NCBI GenBank assembly: GCA_001566295.1
Contig: KQ964257.1
Span: 372,001-436,000, forward strand
DNA length: 64,000 nt
Source of the DNA: Microdochium bolleyi
Lineage: Eukaryota > Ascomycota > Sordariomycetes > Xylariales > Microdochiaceae
Direction of reading: 5' to 3'
Of the stretch, positions 23,060 through 33,249 are shown in pieces (positions within the stretch are counted from its first letter, which is position 1; each line of letters opens with the position of its first letter). The notes beneath the pieces are model-generated. The model was not told the origin of the DNA. It ran no database searches and was given only the letters and a program-made list of their open reading frames with translations. A program made the position numbers and the translations under genes.

Positions 23060-24508
23060 ATGAAGATTGTCATCATCGGCGCCGGCCTCGGCGGTCTCGC
23101 CGCGGCCCTCCGCTTCGCCATGCTCTCGCACGAGGTCGTCGTCCTCGAGAAACACCCGGCACTATCCCCTCGCGGCGGCAGCCTCAGCACGAGACCTGGC
23201 GCGTCGCGCATCCTGGTGGGCTGGGGTCTTGAGGCAGACATGGACCGCATCGCGAACAGGACGGAGGGGATCATCATGCGGGACCTCGCCACGGGAGCGA
23301 CAACATCTGTACCTGCAGCCGCAGGCATCGCGAAGGGTCATGGGTCCCAGCAAGCACCGCATTGGGGCACGACCCGCCAGGAGTTGATCCAGCTGTTCCA
23401 CGACAAGGCAGTCGAGTACGGGGCAGTTATCCGCTTCGGGTGTGCGGTGTCGGCCGTGCACGATGAAGCGGGTGGTGATGGGGTCTGGGTGATGCTCATG
23501 GACGGCACACATATCAGCGCCGATCTCATCCTCGCCGCCGACGGGATGCGCTCGCGCACACGCGCTGCGATCCTGGCTGACCAGCTCGGAGCCGGCCAGA
23601 TGGAGCCCGCGGTCAGCGCGGTCACGGGGTACGGCTTCGCGCTGGCAGCACCGAAGCTCCAGGATCCCGGGATCGCGGGTCTGCTTGAGAATGTGAGCAG
23701 CAACGTGTGGATGGGCGGGATAGATCACGCCTTTGCCGTCTCGCGGTACAGCGAGAAGGGAGGATTTGTCGCCGTGCTGTGCCACACCATTGACGACAGG
23801 AACACGGAGCAGGACAGCCTGTGGGACGACAAGGGAGATCTGGAGTATGTTCGGCACGCCTTCCAGGGGTCTTGTAGTGCGATCACCCGAGCTCTGGAGC
23901 TAGCGGACAGTTGTGACCGGTGGAGACTGGCTGAGCTGCCGTCACTGCCGCGATGGACGAGTCTTGGTGGCAGTGTCGTGCTGCTGGGCGACTCCGCACA
24001 TGCGATGCACCCCTCTGCCGGCCAGGGCTTTTCGCAGATCGTAGAGGATATCGAAGTCCTTGCCCAGCTCGTCTCACGGAGCCCAGTCTCGATTGGAGCT
24101 GGCTCAAGTTTCACTCCCTGTAACGTACTCAGCATCACGAAGGCTTGGCAGGACATCAGGAAGCCGAGAGTCGAGAAGATACAGGAGTACTCGCGATGGA
24201 GTACAGCGCAAATTGCACAGAGAGTGTCTGGCTCATCCGCTTCGAAATACGCGCCTGGGCAGCTTGAAAACACGAAGGCAATGGACGAGGAGTTCAGGAA
24301 CGCCTCATTTCTGCCATGGACTTTCGACTATGATGTCGAGAAAGAGGTCAGCCTTCCTGAAGTGACGAACGTGGAGGTCTACTACACAGACAATACTGAT
24401 ATTTTGATACACAGATCGATGACTATCTGTCACAGAAAGTACATGAACACGAACAAAAGTCCTGATCTTTTGATCAGTTCCTGTGGATCAATGCTGGTTG
24501 TTTCATAA
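23060..24508 (+). CDS. FAD-dependent monooxygenase (salicylate hydroxylase-like, group A)
   Basis: A 482-residue single-exon frame. Residues 1-35 form the Rossmann FAD-binding unit (MKIVIIGAGLGGLAAALRF; GxGxxG at 7-12). The DG motif (LILAADGMRSRTR) lies near 160-175, and the third FAD motif (VVLLGDSAHAMHPSAGQG) near 307-324. That order defines class A flavoprotein hydroxylases, which use NAD(P)H and oxygen to hydroxylate aromatic or other ring substrates. The start was placed at 23060 because the FAD motif begins at residue 2; the open frame before it has no family similarity. The last ~50 residues are less typical, so a missed 3' intron is possible. It lies 0.75 kb downstream of the repeat protein on the same strand and is a candidate tailoring enzyme of that locus. 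A catabolic role is the alternative. Confidence 0.85.
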   Translation: MKIVIIGAGLGGLAAALRFAMLSHEVVVLEKHPALSPRGGSLSTRPGASRILVGWGLEADMDRIANRTEGIIMRDLATGATTSVPAAAGIAKGHGSQQAPHWGTTRQELIQLFHDKAVEYGAVIRFGCAVSAVHDEAGGDGVWVMLMDGTHISADLILAADGMRSRTRAAILADQLGAGQMEPAVSAVTGYGFALAAPKLQDPGIAGLLENVSSNVWMGGIDHAFAVSRYSEKGGFVAVLCHTIDDRNTEQDSLWDDKGDLEYVRHAFQGSCSAITRALELADSCDRWRLAELPSLPRWTSLGGSVVLLGDSAHAMHPSAGQGFSQIVEDIEVLAQLVSRSPVSIGAGSSFTPCNVLSITKAWQDIRKPRVEKIQEYSRWSTAQIAQRVSGSSASKYAPGQLENTKAMDEEFRNASFLPWTFDYDVEKEVSLPEVTNVEVYYTDNTDILIHRSMTICHRKYMNTNKSPDLLISSCGSMLVVS

Positions 24509-25056
24509 GAATTGTAATGTCGAACTAAGGAACTGGTGATGAGAGACTGGTAATGGAGGCGCATCACCAAGACTCTTGAGCAGAATAGTGATTGAGCTCA
24601 TTATGAAGGCCTGCTCGTGGAATTCAATCTCGAATAGACGCAAATATTGGTAGTCCGCATCCACTTTTGAACTTGGAACAATACAATAAAGCGTGTAAGT
24701 GACGTGCACAAAGTCAAGTCCCCAGCATAAAGACCTGGATGAAAGCTTCAGGCAGCAAAACTTTGAAACGAGGGGCATAAAAGGCATAACTCTACAACAT
24801 TGTATAAAGCTGCACAATACCACAATCTCGACCTTATCTTATCTTATCGGGGCATCCAGCTTCCCCGCTCATGCAGCTCAGGATCCACTTGCATTCCAAG
24901 GATGCCCAAGCTTGGTGCTTGTGAAGTTCGGACACTTGCACATCTCGTTTGGCGTCGCCAGCGCCTCCACTCCAATTGCGAGTTCACTGCGACCTCAAGC
25001 GATGCTACGACCATAGGCCGAGCCACAACCTCGCGTATCAGCGCAACAACATTACT
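24509..25056. other. intergenic, about 550 bp
   Basis: AT-rich in its left half (3' flank of the monooxygenase), becoming GC-richer towards the next start codon. A possible TATA-like ATAAAAGG lies at about 24776. No gene was seen. Confidence 0.4.
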
Positions 25057-25573
25057 ATGGCGACGAATCAAGACGAGCAGAAGCCCCAGGTGGCAAATGA
25101 ACAAGATGCGAAGATGCTCTCGGACGACATCCCAGAGGAGGAGCTCCAGCTCGAGCAAGCTCTGAAGCATCTCAAGCTGCTTCATATCAAGGTGTGCACG
25201 TTCTTCTACAACCCAGCACCATATGAGAAGGCTTTGCTGACGTCAGAACAACAGTCCCGCGGCCTTCGCTACACGATACCAAGCATGCTCGAGACGGTGA
25301 CAGCCCCTGGAACTCGTACGGCTCCCTCCACACCATTTCCGTTGAAAGATTCGAAGACTGACGAGCTTTTGTATAGCCGAGCAAGTCTTTGCGAACTTCA
25401 AGACCGCCATTACATTAGCACAGACCGAGATCAAAGACTTTGGGGAGCTGTACAATAGTGAGGAGAGTCGCAAGGTGTTGGAGCAGGCGCGCCTTAGCCG
25501 GGAAGCCGAGCCCACGGGGATCAAGCCCTGGCGGCACAAGGACGATCCGAACTGGTTTTTCCTTGACAAGTGA
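25057..25573 (+). CDS. small conserved helical protein of unknown function
   Basis: Three exons (25057-25191, 25255-25315, 25377-25573) with 63- and 61-bp introns encode 130 residues. The first intron is a multiple of three and lacks a stop, so the unspliced frame also reads through, but spliced order gives a smoother protein. The segment LQLEQALKHLKLLHIK (about 30-45) predicts a heptad helix. A second helix follows (QVFANFKTAITLAQTEIKDF), and the C-terminus is GIKPWRHKDDPNWFFLDK. Both introns have good donor, branch (CTGAC) and acceptor signals. The protein has no signal peptide and no membrane helix. The coiled-coil-like size suggests a subunit of a larger complex, but I do not recognise the family and assign no function. 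Confidence 0.7.
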
Positions 25574-26491
25574 GTCACCCGGCAAGGCCGAGGACAGCTT
25601 AGAGCATTCGATGGTTCTTGGAAGGCCTAGCATCTGGTCCCTTGTTCTTTTCTGCATTTTGAGTCATATTATCTAGCATGCGTCAGGCGTTATGGATCTA
25701 GGATACCTGCGGATCAGGTATCTGCCCGAGTGGGCTCTAAGTTTTGTTTTTGGCAAGGACATCTGGGACGGGCACGTTTTCAAACTTGCAGCCATCTAGG
25801 CTCGGCATATTCAAGATGATGCGACACACACCTCATACCCAGCTCGGATTTGGTCGACCCTTTCACAATTTCCTGCTGCCTCCAACGGGATAGGAATCTG
25901 GGTCTGTCTTACTCCGTGTGCTGGCCTTATGTGTGAACAAGATCTGAACACTGATGTGCCGCGCACGCTTGTCATCGGAGCTTATTGGGAACGGCTTTAC
26001 TCAATAATTCGAACTCGCCAGGGTGGAATCAGAGAGTTGTCACAGGACTGCTACGTCAAGCAAATCTCATATCTGATTGATCACTTTGGCTTGCAAAGAA
26101 CCGTGTCGGCTCGTGACTTTGTCCTGTAAATGGAGGCTACCCGGTAGCGCTTGAGAGTCACCAAAGACCACTTGATGAAAGAGCAAGCAGCTGAGTCATC
26201 CACCTCCAGCTTCCGTAACACAACGGCGGCACCCACCAGCACCACCACAGACAGGAGTGGGTCTGACACCCCCACCAAAGGCCACTGGCGGATCAAAAAA
26301 TCCAGGTGAATTTTCGAAATCGCCCTGCTGCCCCTCCCGCCCTCTCTGCCTGGCAAGATCACGGCAAACCCCCGCCACAGGCCACCAGACACCACATCGC
26401 GACGAGTGCGTCCACCTGCAACAACCTCACGCCCGCACGCAGATCCGGTCGACCACATTCCAGATCCCGACGCATCGGCACAACCGCAACC
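25574..26491. other. intergenic, about 920 bp, upstream of eIF3c
   Basis: 3' flank of the small helical gene and promoter of eIF3c. Only short frames without domain content. The last ~200 bp are CA-rich, as in fungal 5' leaders of translation genes. Confidence 0.45.
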
Positions 26492-29165
26492 ATGTCTCGG
26501 TTCTTCCGCAAGGGCGACGACAGCACCGACGAGAGCTCCTCTGAGGAGGAGTACATCTCCGAGGAGGAGAACTCTGAGAAGGAAGAGTCCGAAGAGGCAA
26601 GCGAGGAGGAGGAGGAGGACTCTGACGACTCCGACAGCGACGATGATGGAGAGAAGAAGACCGGTGCCTCTCGTTTCTTGAGGGATGCCGATTCAGACAG
26701 CGACGAATCTGAGGAGGAGGGCCCCAAGGCTCTCAAGAGCGCCAAGGACAAGCAGGTCGCCGAGCTCGAGTCGATAATCGATGTGATCGAGAAGCGCCAG
26801 AAGATCAGCGACTGGGCTGCCGTCTCGACAGGTGAGTTTTTGGGACCCTCGGTGACTGAAGGGCTCGTGATGGGAAAGTGCATTTACTAACAGCACCGCG
26901 CCTACAGAGTTCGACAAGCTCAACCGCCAGGCCGCCAAGATGACTGTCGCTGGACGCGGTCCCAAGGTCTACATCAAGGCTATCGCCGAGCTCGAGGACG
27001 CCATGAACGAGACCATCGCGAAACAGAAAGTCACCCCCAAGAAGATGAACGCGACAAGCGCTCGTGGTCTCAACGCCGTCAAGCAAAAGATCAAGAAGCT
27101 CGTCAAGGACTTCCAGGCCCAGATCGATGAGTTCCGCGCCGACCCTATGGAGTTCCTCTTCTCCGACGACGAAGAGGAGGAGGCTGAGGACGTCAAGGCC
27201 GCGAAGACCAAGAAGGCCAAGACCGACATCTACGTCGACAGAGCCGTTGTCGAAGATGACGACGAAGGCTTCCAAGAGGTTCCCAAGGGCGGCAGGACTA
27301 TGCAGTTCACCCCGGAGAGCATCTTTAAGCATCTCCGCGCCATTCTGGAGTCGCGTGGCAAGAAGAACACAGACAGATTTGAGCAGATCAAGATCATGCA
27401 GAAGCTGCTCGGCGTGGCTGTCACACCCTACCAGCGCATCCGGGTATTGCTCACCATCATCTCCGCCCGCTTCGATCTCAGCATCAGCGGCACGAACATG
27501 CCTATTGAGCACTGGAAGGCGGCCGAGAAGGAGCTTGGCGACCTCTTCGACACCCTCGAGGCCAACCGTGACCACATCGTCATTGAAGGCGCCGAGGAGT
27601 GGGAGGACGATGAGAAGGCCCCCACCATCGCTCCGGGCGAGAAGTATCTCAAGGTCCCTGGCAGCATTGTCTCTTACGTCGAGCGCCTGGACGATGAGCT
27701 CACCCGCTCGCTTCAGAGCATCGACCCTCACACATCCGAGTACATCGACCGCCTTACCGACGAGGGTGCTCTCTACAACGTTATCCTCCGCGGTCTCCTC
27801 TACTACGAGCACCTCCTCAAGGATGCCGCGCTTCAGATCCCTCAGGACAGTCTTAGCCGCATCGTCATGCGCCGCCTGGAGCACGTCTACTTCAAGCCGT
27901 CGCAGGTTGTCAAGATCCTCGAGGAGAACGCGTGGAAGCCCATCTCCGCTGATATCGAGTCCAGCATCACTCCCCGCAGCGAGTCTGCCGATGCCGGAAA
28001 CCTGGTCTTCACCCTCTGCAAGTACCTGTTTGAGAAGAGCGAAGGCATCATCCGGGCCCGTGCCATGCTTTGCCAGATCTACTTCCTGGCTCTGCACAAC
28101 GAGTATTACAAGGCTCGTGACATGATGCTTATGTCCCACTTGCAAGAGTCGATCAACACGTTCGACGTCCTGTCGCAGATCCTGTACAACAGGACACTCG
28201 TCCAGATCGGTCTCTGCGCCTTCCGGAAAGGCCTCGTCTACGATGCTCAGAACACACTGCAGGAGATCTGCGGCAGTGGCAGACAGAAGGAGCTGCTCGC
28301 CCAGGGTGTCATGATGCAGCGCTACAGCCAGGTCTCGCCCGAGCAGGAGAGACTGGAGAAGCAGAGACAACTACCCTTCCACATGCACATCAACCTCGAG
28401 CTGCTTGAGTGTGTCTACCTGACATGCAGCATGCTTCTCGAGATTCCTCTGCTCGCCCACACCGGCTCATCGCCCGACATCAAGAAGCGGGTGATCAGCA
28501 AGACCTACCGCCGCATGCTCGAGTACCACGAGAGACAGATCTTCACTGGCCCTCCCGAGAACACACGCGACCACGTCATGCAGGCGTCGCGCGCTCTGGC
28601 TGCGGGCGAGTGGAAGAAGGCCACCGACTTCATCCACAGCATCAAGATCTGGGATCTCCTGCCGAGCGCCGAGGACATCAAGACGATGCTGTCGAAGCAG
28701 ATCCAGGAGGAGGGACTTCGCACTTACCTTTTCACATATGCTCCTTTCTACGATACCCTTGCCGTCTCTACCCTGTCAGCCATGTTTGAGCTCGAGGACA
28801 GGAAGGTCTCAGCCGTTATCAGCAAGATGATCAGCCACGAGGAGCTTGCGGCGGCACTCGACCAGGTCACGGCAACCGTCATCTTCCGCAAGGGTGTCGA
28901 GCTCTCGCGCCTGCAGAGCCTCGCGCTCACCCTGTCCGACAAGGCTGCGGCCCTCATCGAGACCAACGAGCGGACGCTCGAGCAGCGGACACAGGGCACA
29001 GCGAACGCCTTCGACCGGAGAGGACAGAACCAGCGGGGACGTGGCGGCGGCCGTGGCGGTGGTGGCCGTGGCGGCGGCCACAGAGGCGGCGCGGGAGGCG
29101 GCCCGAGACAGGCTGGTGGCACACAGTTCACCGGTGGTGCTCTCGGTGCTGCGGTACGGGGTTAG
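26492..29165 (+). CDS. NIP1: translation initiation factor eIF3 subunit c (Nip1 family)
   Basis: Two exons (26492-26831, 26908-29165) with a 76-bp intron (TTTACTAAC branch site) encode 865 residues. The N-terminus begins MSRFFRKGDDSTDESS and is a long acidic Ser/Glu/Asp tract (to about 90), typical of eIF3c and the site that contacts eIF1 and eIF5. A helical body follows and a PCI domain lies roughly at 600-790. The protein ends in an Arg/Gly-rich tail (RGGGRGGGGRGGG), also seen in family members. eIF3c is a core scaffold subunit of cytosolic eIF3, needed for recruiting initiator tRNA and mRNA to the 40S subunit. Length matches fungal homologues. The long antisense frame inside this gene is a codon-bias shadow. 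Confidence 0.95.
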
Positions 29166-29638
29166 ACTCTGATATGGGAAGAGCAAGCAAAGCGGCGCCC
29201 AAAAAACGGACATGCGAAATGGGAACGGTGTTAACTTCTTTTTTCCATAATTTCTCATTTGTAGTGCATACAGGCTGGGTCATGCTTGATGATAAAGAAA
29301 GACCAAAAGACATCTTCAAGAAAAGAGTTTCCCTCGGGCCGTGGACGTGACTGACGAGTGTGTGTGTTGTATGTATCGGGAAGCCGGCGGTTTCCCGTCC
29401 TAGGTGCCGCGCGAATGGAGTACCTTAAGCTATGCGGCCACTCCGCAAGCCGCAACTAACGAGACATGCTGTTGCGAGGAGCTGCTTTACAAACGTTCAT
29501 TTCATCATCGTATTTACATTCTCTAGACCCTCACTATATACATACACACCACACCTGCCCAGATAACCCAAACCCCGTCCCCGTCCTGCTGCCTCTCTCC
29601 TTCCTTCCCCCTCCCTCTGTCTCTCGAGTCCCCGCTTT
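29166..29638. other. intergenic between convergent eIF3c and hemerythrin genes
   Basis: 473 bp of 3' flanks for both genes; the left half is AT-rich. No gene was recognised. Confidence 0.5.
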
Positions 29639-30331
29639 TTACATTGGGATGCGCCGTATCTCCTCGATGGTCCAGTACTTGCGCATGTTCTCCGCGCCGA
29701 GCGTCTCGACCTCCTGGTCGAGATGCTTCCAGAGGACCTCGCCCCAGCTCTCCATCTTGGTCTTGAGCGTCGCCATGTCCAGGTCCTTCTCGCCCGTCTG
29801 GCAGTCCTCGAGGTACCCCTGCAGCAGCTCCATGCCCTTGTGGATCTCCTTGTGCTGCCTGAGCAGCTCCGCCGCGCCGTTGCCTTTGCCCTGTTTGAAC
29901 TCGGGCATCTTGCGGGCCAGGATGGGGAAGATGTGCTGCTCCTCGATCCCGTGGTGCATCTCGAGCTGGGATATGAACTGCAAGCCCTGCGCGATGAAGC
30001 TCCGGATGGAGACCCCCGCAGGGCGTTTGCCCGTGGTAGCGGCGCCCCAGAGCGTGTTCCACGTCTGCCGGAAGTGCTCGTGGAAGTAGTTCATGTGCTC
30101 GGCCAGCCGGTTGTACTGCCGGAACTCGGCTGGGGAGAGGGCTGGGAGCTTCTTCTTCTCCTCTACCTCTGCCTTTGGTGGTGTCGTTGTTGCTGTGGTT
30201 TCTGAGGAGGCGGGTGCCGCGGGGCTGGTGTCGACGCTCGGGTTCACGTTGAGCGTCGCGGCCTCTGGGCCCGACGCCTCGCCTGAGGCGGCGGTGGTCG
30301 TCGTTGTTGTACTTGTCGACATGGCGGCGCG

Positions 30332-30364
<33 letters not shown>

Positions 30365-30592
30365 AGGGTAGGAACGGCGGTTCGTGCCAAGGGGCAGACT
30401 ATACCGAGGACGGGGCGCTCGAGAGGTGACTTCTGCTGTCGTGGCGAAGCGCGGCGCAAAGCTGCTGCTAGGCCTGGATTCGAGGGCTGGGGCTTGTTGG
30501 CGCAGGGCGCTTGCCGAGGAGTGACGGTGTCGTGGCGGCTGGCGGAGGGTCGGCAGGTGAGACGTGCACAGAGTTGTGCGGCACGAGCGCAT
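29639..30592 (-). CDS. hemerythrin HHE-domain protein, probably mitochondrial
   Basis: The start was set at 30592 (MRSCRTTLCTSHL), giving 317 residues. A TATA-like element lies upstream of this ATG at 30741-30748, and the open frame beyond it overlaps that promoter. Residues 1-75 are rich in Arg, Ser and Ala with only two or three acidic residues, as in a mitochondrial presequence, and end in a poly-Gln run. The C-terminal ~190 residues hold the four-helix hemerythrin fold. Candidate iron ligands are seen in EHMNYFHEHF, EMHHGIEEQHIFP and RQHKEIHKGME. Such domains bind a di-iron centre and serve in oxygen, NO or iron handling. An internal ATG right after the poly-Gln run would give a shorter form without presequence, so dual targeting is possible. 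Confidence 0.85.
30334..30364 (-). repeat. CAG/CTG repeat coding for poly-Gln
   Basis: A 31-bp uninterrupted GCT-type repeat encodes ten Gln between the putative presequence and the internal ATG of the hemerythrin gene. Such tracts often vary in length between strains. Confidence 0.85.
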
Positions 30593-30740
30593 GAGGATTT
30601 GGCAGTCCGAGGTCGAGGTCGGCTGTGAGAAGAAGAAAGCGTTGCGACTTCTGCAAATATCGCCGATGTAGAATACTTGGTATCGTGTAGGAGTGGGGGG
30701 GGTTGTGGGAGAGGTCGCCGTAGAGGGGCCCCGGACGACT

Positions 30741-30748
30741 TTTTTATA
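30741..30748 (-). promoter_or_regulatory. TATA-like element of the hemerythrin gene
   Basis: TATAAAAA on the minus strand, about 150 bp upstream of the ATG at 30592. It supports that start over the longer open frame to 30844. Confidence 0.5.
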
Positions 30749-31347
30749 TTTCAAGCCCGGAGCTGCACCGCAAGGTCGTGTTTCCAGCCCCTGGAGCAGC
30801 CTGGACAGGCCAGCAGGCCAGAAGCCATCGGAAAAGATAAGCATTACCTGCTCTCTTGACAGGGCCTCGGACCGGGCCCGAGAAAACCACGGCCGCCGCG
30901 ATATAAGTCAGCGATTGCAAAGCAGGGCAATGGCGACGATGCCATTGGGTGCGCATGGGGGCTTGCGGCCGCACTTGCGCCGTTTCGGGCATAAAGCGGG
31001 CAGTTGTGCGGCTCCGTGGCAGCGGGCGGCGGCGGCCTGGGGCCTTTGGGGCCTCGGGGCCTGGGGGGCGCTCGGGTGGGCTGCGCGCGCGCGTCTTAGT
31101 CATGCCTGACTCTTGCACATCCACTGGGAACAAAGACGGCGGGAGCGACTCGGCAGGAATGACTCGGCGGGTTGCACGCAGTAAGCGGTAAGACGGCATC
31201 AGTCTCGACGGACAATGTTCTGGCCTGTAGACATGACCTGGTAGAGTGGCCCAAGAAAGAAAGTATTGTACAGCTGACACAAGCCAAGCCGGCTCTCCTG
31301 CCAGTAACAAAGCAGTTGGAAACAGGCAGTTCCAGAGACAACCAAAG

Positions 31348-31348
<1 letters not shown>

Positions 31349-31406
<58 letters not shown>

Positions 31407-31429
31407 NNNNNNNNNNCCCCCCCCCCCCC
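31349..31429. repeat. poly-C homopolymer interrupted by a 10-N assembly gap
   Basis: 58 consecutive C, ten N (31407-31416) and 13 more C. True tract length is unknown. On the minus strand this is poly-G, 36 bp past the lectin-like stop codon, and could form G-quadruplexes. The N block shows the assembler failed here. Confidence 0.9.
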
Positions 31430-31464
31430 TCCCGCCGTACGTCTCCCCAAACATCAACCCGTCT

Positions 31465-33249
31465 CTAGATGAACAGCAGCTTGAACAACCGCGACGGCTG
31501 TTCGTTGCACGTTGCCGAGACCAAGCGGTTGCCTCCGACTCCCTTGTAGCACACGGCCTTGTTCTCGCTCAATGGGGAGAAGGTGATGTTTTTCTCCCCG
31601 TCAAAGGGGATCAGCTGGCCCGTGTTGGTCTGGCCGCCTATAGAAACAGCAAGTGGCATTGTCAGCATTTGAGCAGTCTGATGTGACCTTGCAGGGAAGG
31701 CCCTATGGATCTGTATGGGTGTGATGACTTACTTCCGTCTGCCCTGCCACCGCAGGAGAAGATGTTGACCCGGTCGCTTGCCTCGCGGCGGCCGTCGAAG
31801 CTGATGCAGCCATTGGTCTGGGGTGCGAGGAGGGTCTCCGTCAGTACAAGAAAGATAACACTGCCAGGTGGTGGGACGAGGGCATCATGCTTACCACAAC
31901 GCTCATAACTAGTGCCGACTTCCCATGCGTCCCGTCATTGTGCTTGCCCTTGGTGATGATGTCGAACTTCTGGTTGATGTTCGACGCCTGGCACGCAACA
32001 AGCGCCACGGGGATCAGGTTCTCCCGGAAATCCCCCGCCGTTCGGTCCACAGACAGGCAGCGCCCGTCCGAGGACTGGATCGAGACGGACTCGAAGAAAC
32101 GTGTTGCAGTCTTGTCAAAAGCTTGGGCCTCAGCAACAGCGGTGGGGTTGAGGTTGCCGCCACGGGAGACCGGGGTTGGCTTCTGGCCGGTGCCATTGTC
32201 GTTCCCTTTGCCGCCGCCATTGACGGGAGCAGCCGAAGTTGCGGCTGCTGGAGGCGGTGTAACCGCAGTGGTTTTGGCCGTAGTGGTCTTGGCCGCAGTT
32301 GTTTTGGCCGCAGTCGTGGTGCTTGTGGCGGTACCCTTGTTACCGCCGTTGGCATCGGCTGCTCCAGGAAAGACAAAGGACTGGTTGCGGTTGCCGTGCA
32401 CGCAGGCCTCGATGCCTACACGATTGCCCTGGACCGTGAGGCAAGAGCCCAGGTTGTTCAGAGGCCTCAGCCGGTGCGGCCCGGGGTGTGCCTTAAATCT
32501 GAACAGTTGAGACTCCGTCACCTGGCCGCCTAGGTTTTCGCCAATGTTGTTAGTCAACATGATCTATGGTTTGACTGTCCACGACTATTGTCCTGTATAT
32601 TTGACTTCGTTGGGAGCAGGCCAACTTACTGCCATCAGCACGGCCGCCGCATGAAAAGAGGTTGACTTGGTCGCCTGGCTGGCGCCGAGTGTCAACGTTG
32701 CCACACGCATTCGTCTGCATCAGAGTATCGATCACCGTTAGTCAAATGCTCCAGCCTAGTTTCACCGAAACCATGGACATGGTAGTACTAACCAAGCTGC
32801 TGCTGAGAAGTGTCGCATTCGCGACATTGTTGTGCGCGCCCTTTGTGATGAGATCCCACTTCTGCGCCTGCGAGTTGTCGCACTTGCCGACCTGGATCGG
32901 AGTCAGGTTGGCGCGGAAGTCTCCGGACAGGGGGTCGACGAAGAGACATCTACCATCTCCGGTCTATACAAGACAAGACTGGTCAGCTTTGTATACTCTT
33001 GCAGATGTTGTCGTTGGCCTGCTCCTTCTTCACACACACACACACACTCACCTTGATCTGAGTTCCCGTCAGAGCTCTCACGGCTGTGGTGTCACGAGGG
33101 TGTGCCTGTGCCGTCGCCTTGGGATCGAGCGCCGAGACAGCGCGGTTGGCCAGATGGCCGGCAAAGTGGCGGCCGTGGTGCAGATGATGGGGAGATCCCG
33201 CGAAGGCGACGGAGAACAGGCACAGGACTGGGAGGATGTTGAGATGCAT
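31465..33249 (-). CDS. secreted protein with two ricin-B-like (beta-trefoil) domains
   Basis: Six exons (33249-33052, 32963-32793, 32714-32630, 32529-31895, 31817-31733, 31637-31465), introns 77-100 bp, encode 448 residues. A signal peptide (MHLNILPVLCLFSVAFA) is followed by a His-rich propeptide-like stretch. Two homologous halves are joined by a Thr/Ala/Lys linker (AAKTTAAKTTTAKTT), which is probably O-glycosylated. Each half has GRCL-VD, a Q-K-W/F-D-like trefoil signature (QKWDLITKG; NQKFDIITKG), TN-C and FSCGGRADGSGQ, which suggest ricin-type carbohydrate-binding folds. Both halves have an 85-nt exon flanked by introns in the same phases, evidence of an intragenic duplication. Such proteins bind glycans at the cell surface or in the medium. 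There is no catalytic module. The exact lectin subfamily is not certain. Confidence 0.82.
33031..33047. repeat. CA/GT microsatellite beside a splice donor
   Basis: Seventeen bp of alternating CA in intron 1 of the lectin-like gene. On the coding strand the GT repeat begins within the donor site (GTGAGTGTGTGTG). Confidence 0.85.

Larger units (their letters stand above)
30593..31464. other. promoter of hemerythrin gene and 3' flank of lectin-like gene
   Basis: 872 bp. It contains the TATA-like element, very GC-rich sequence around 31000-31100 and the poly-C/assembly-gap tract at 31349-31429. No gene was seen. Confidence 0.5.

Noticed and set aside
26805..28370. 521-codon minus-strand frame inside eIF3c
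   Set aside because: Antisense shadow from third-position GC; the plus strand is unmistakable eIF3c.
30593..30844. N-terminal extension of the hemerythrin frame to 30844
   Set aside because: The added residues overlap a TATA-like element and have no presequence or domain character; the ATG at 30592 fits better.
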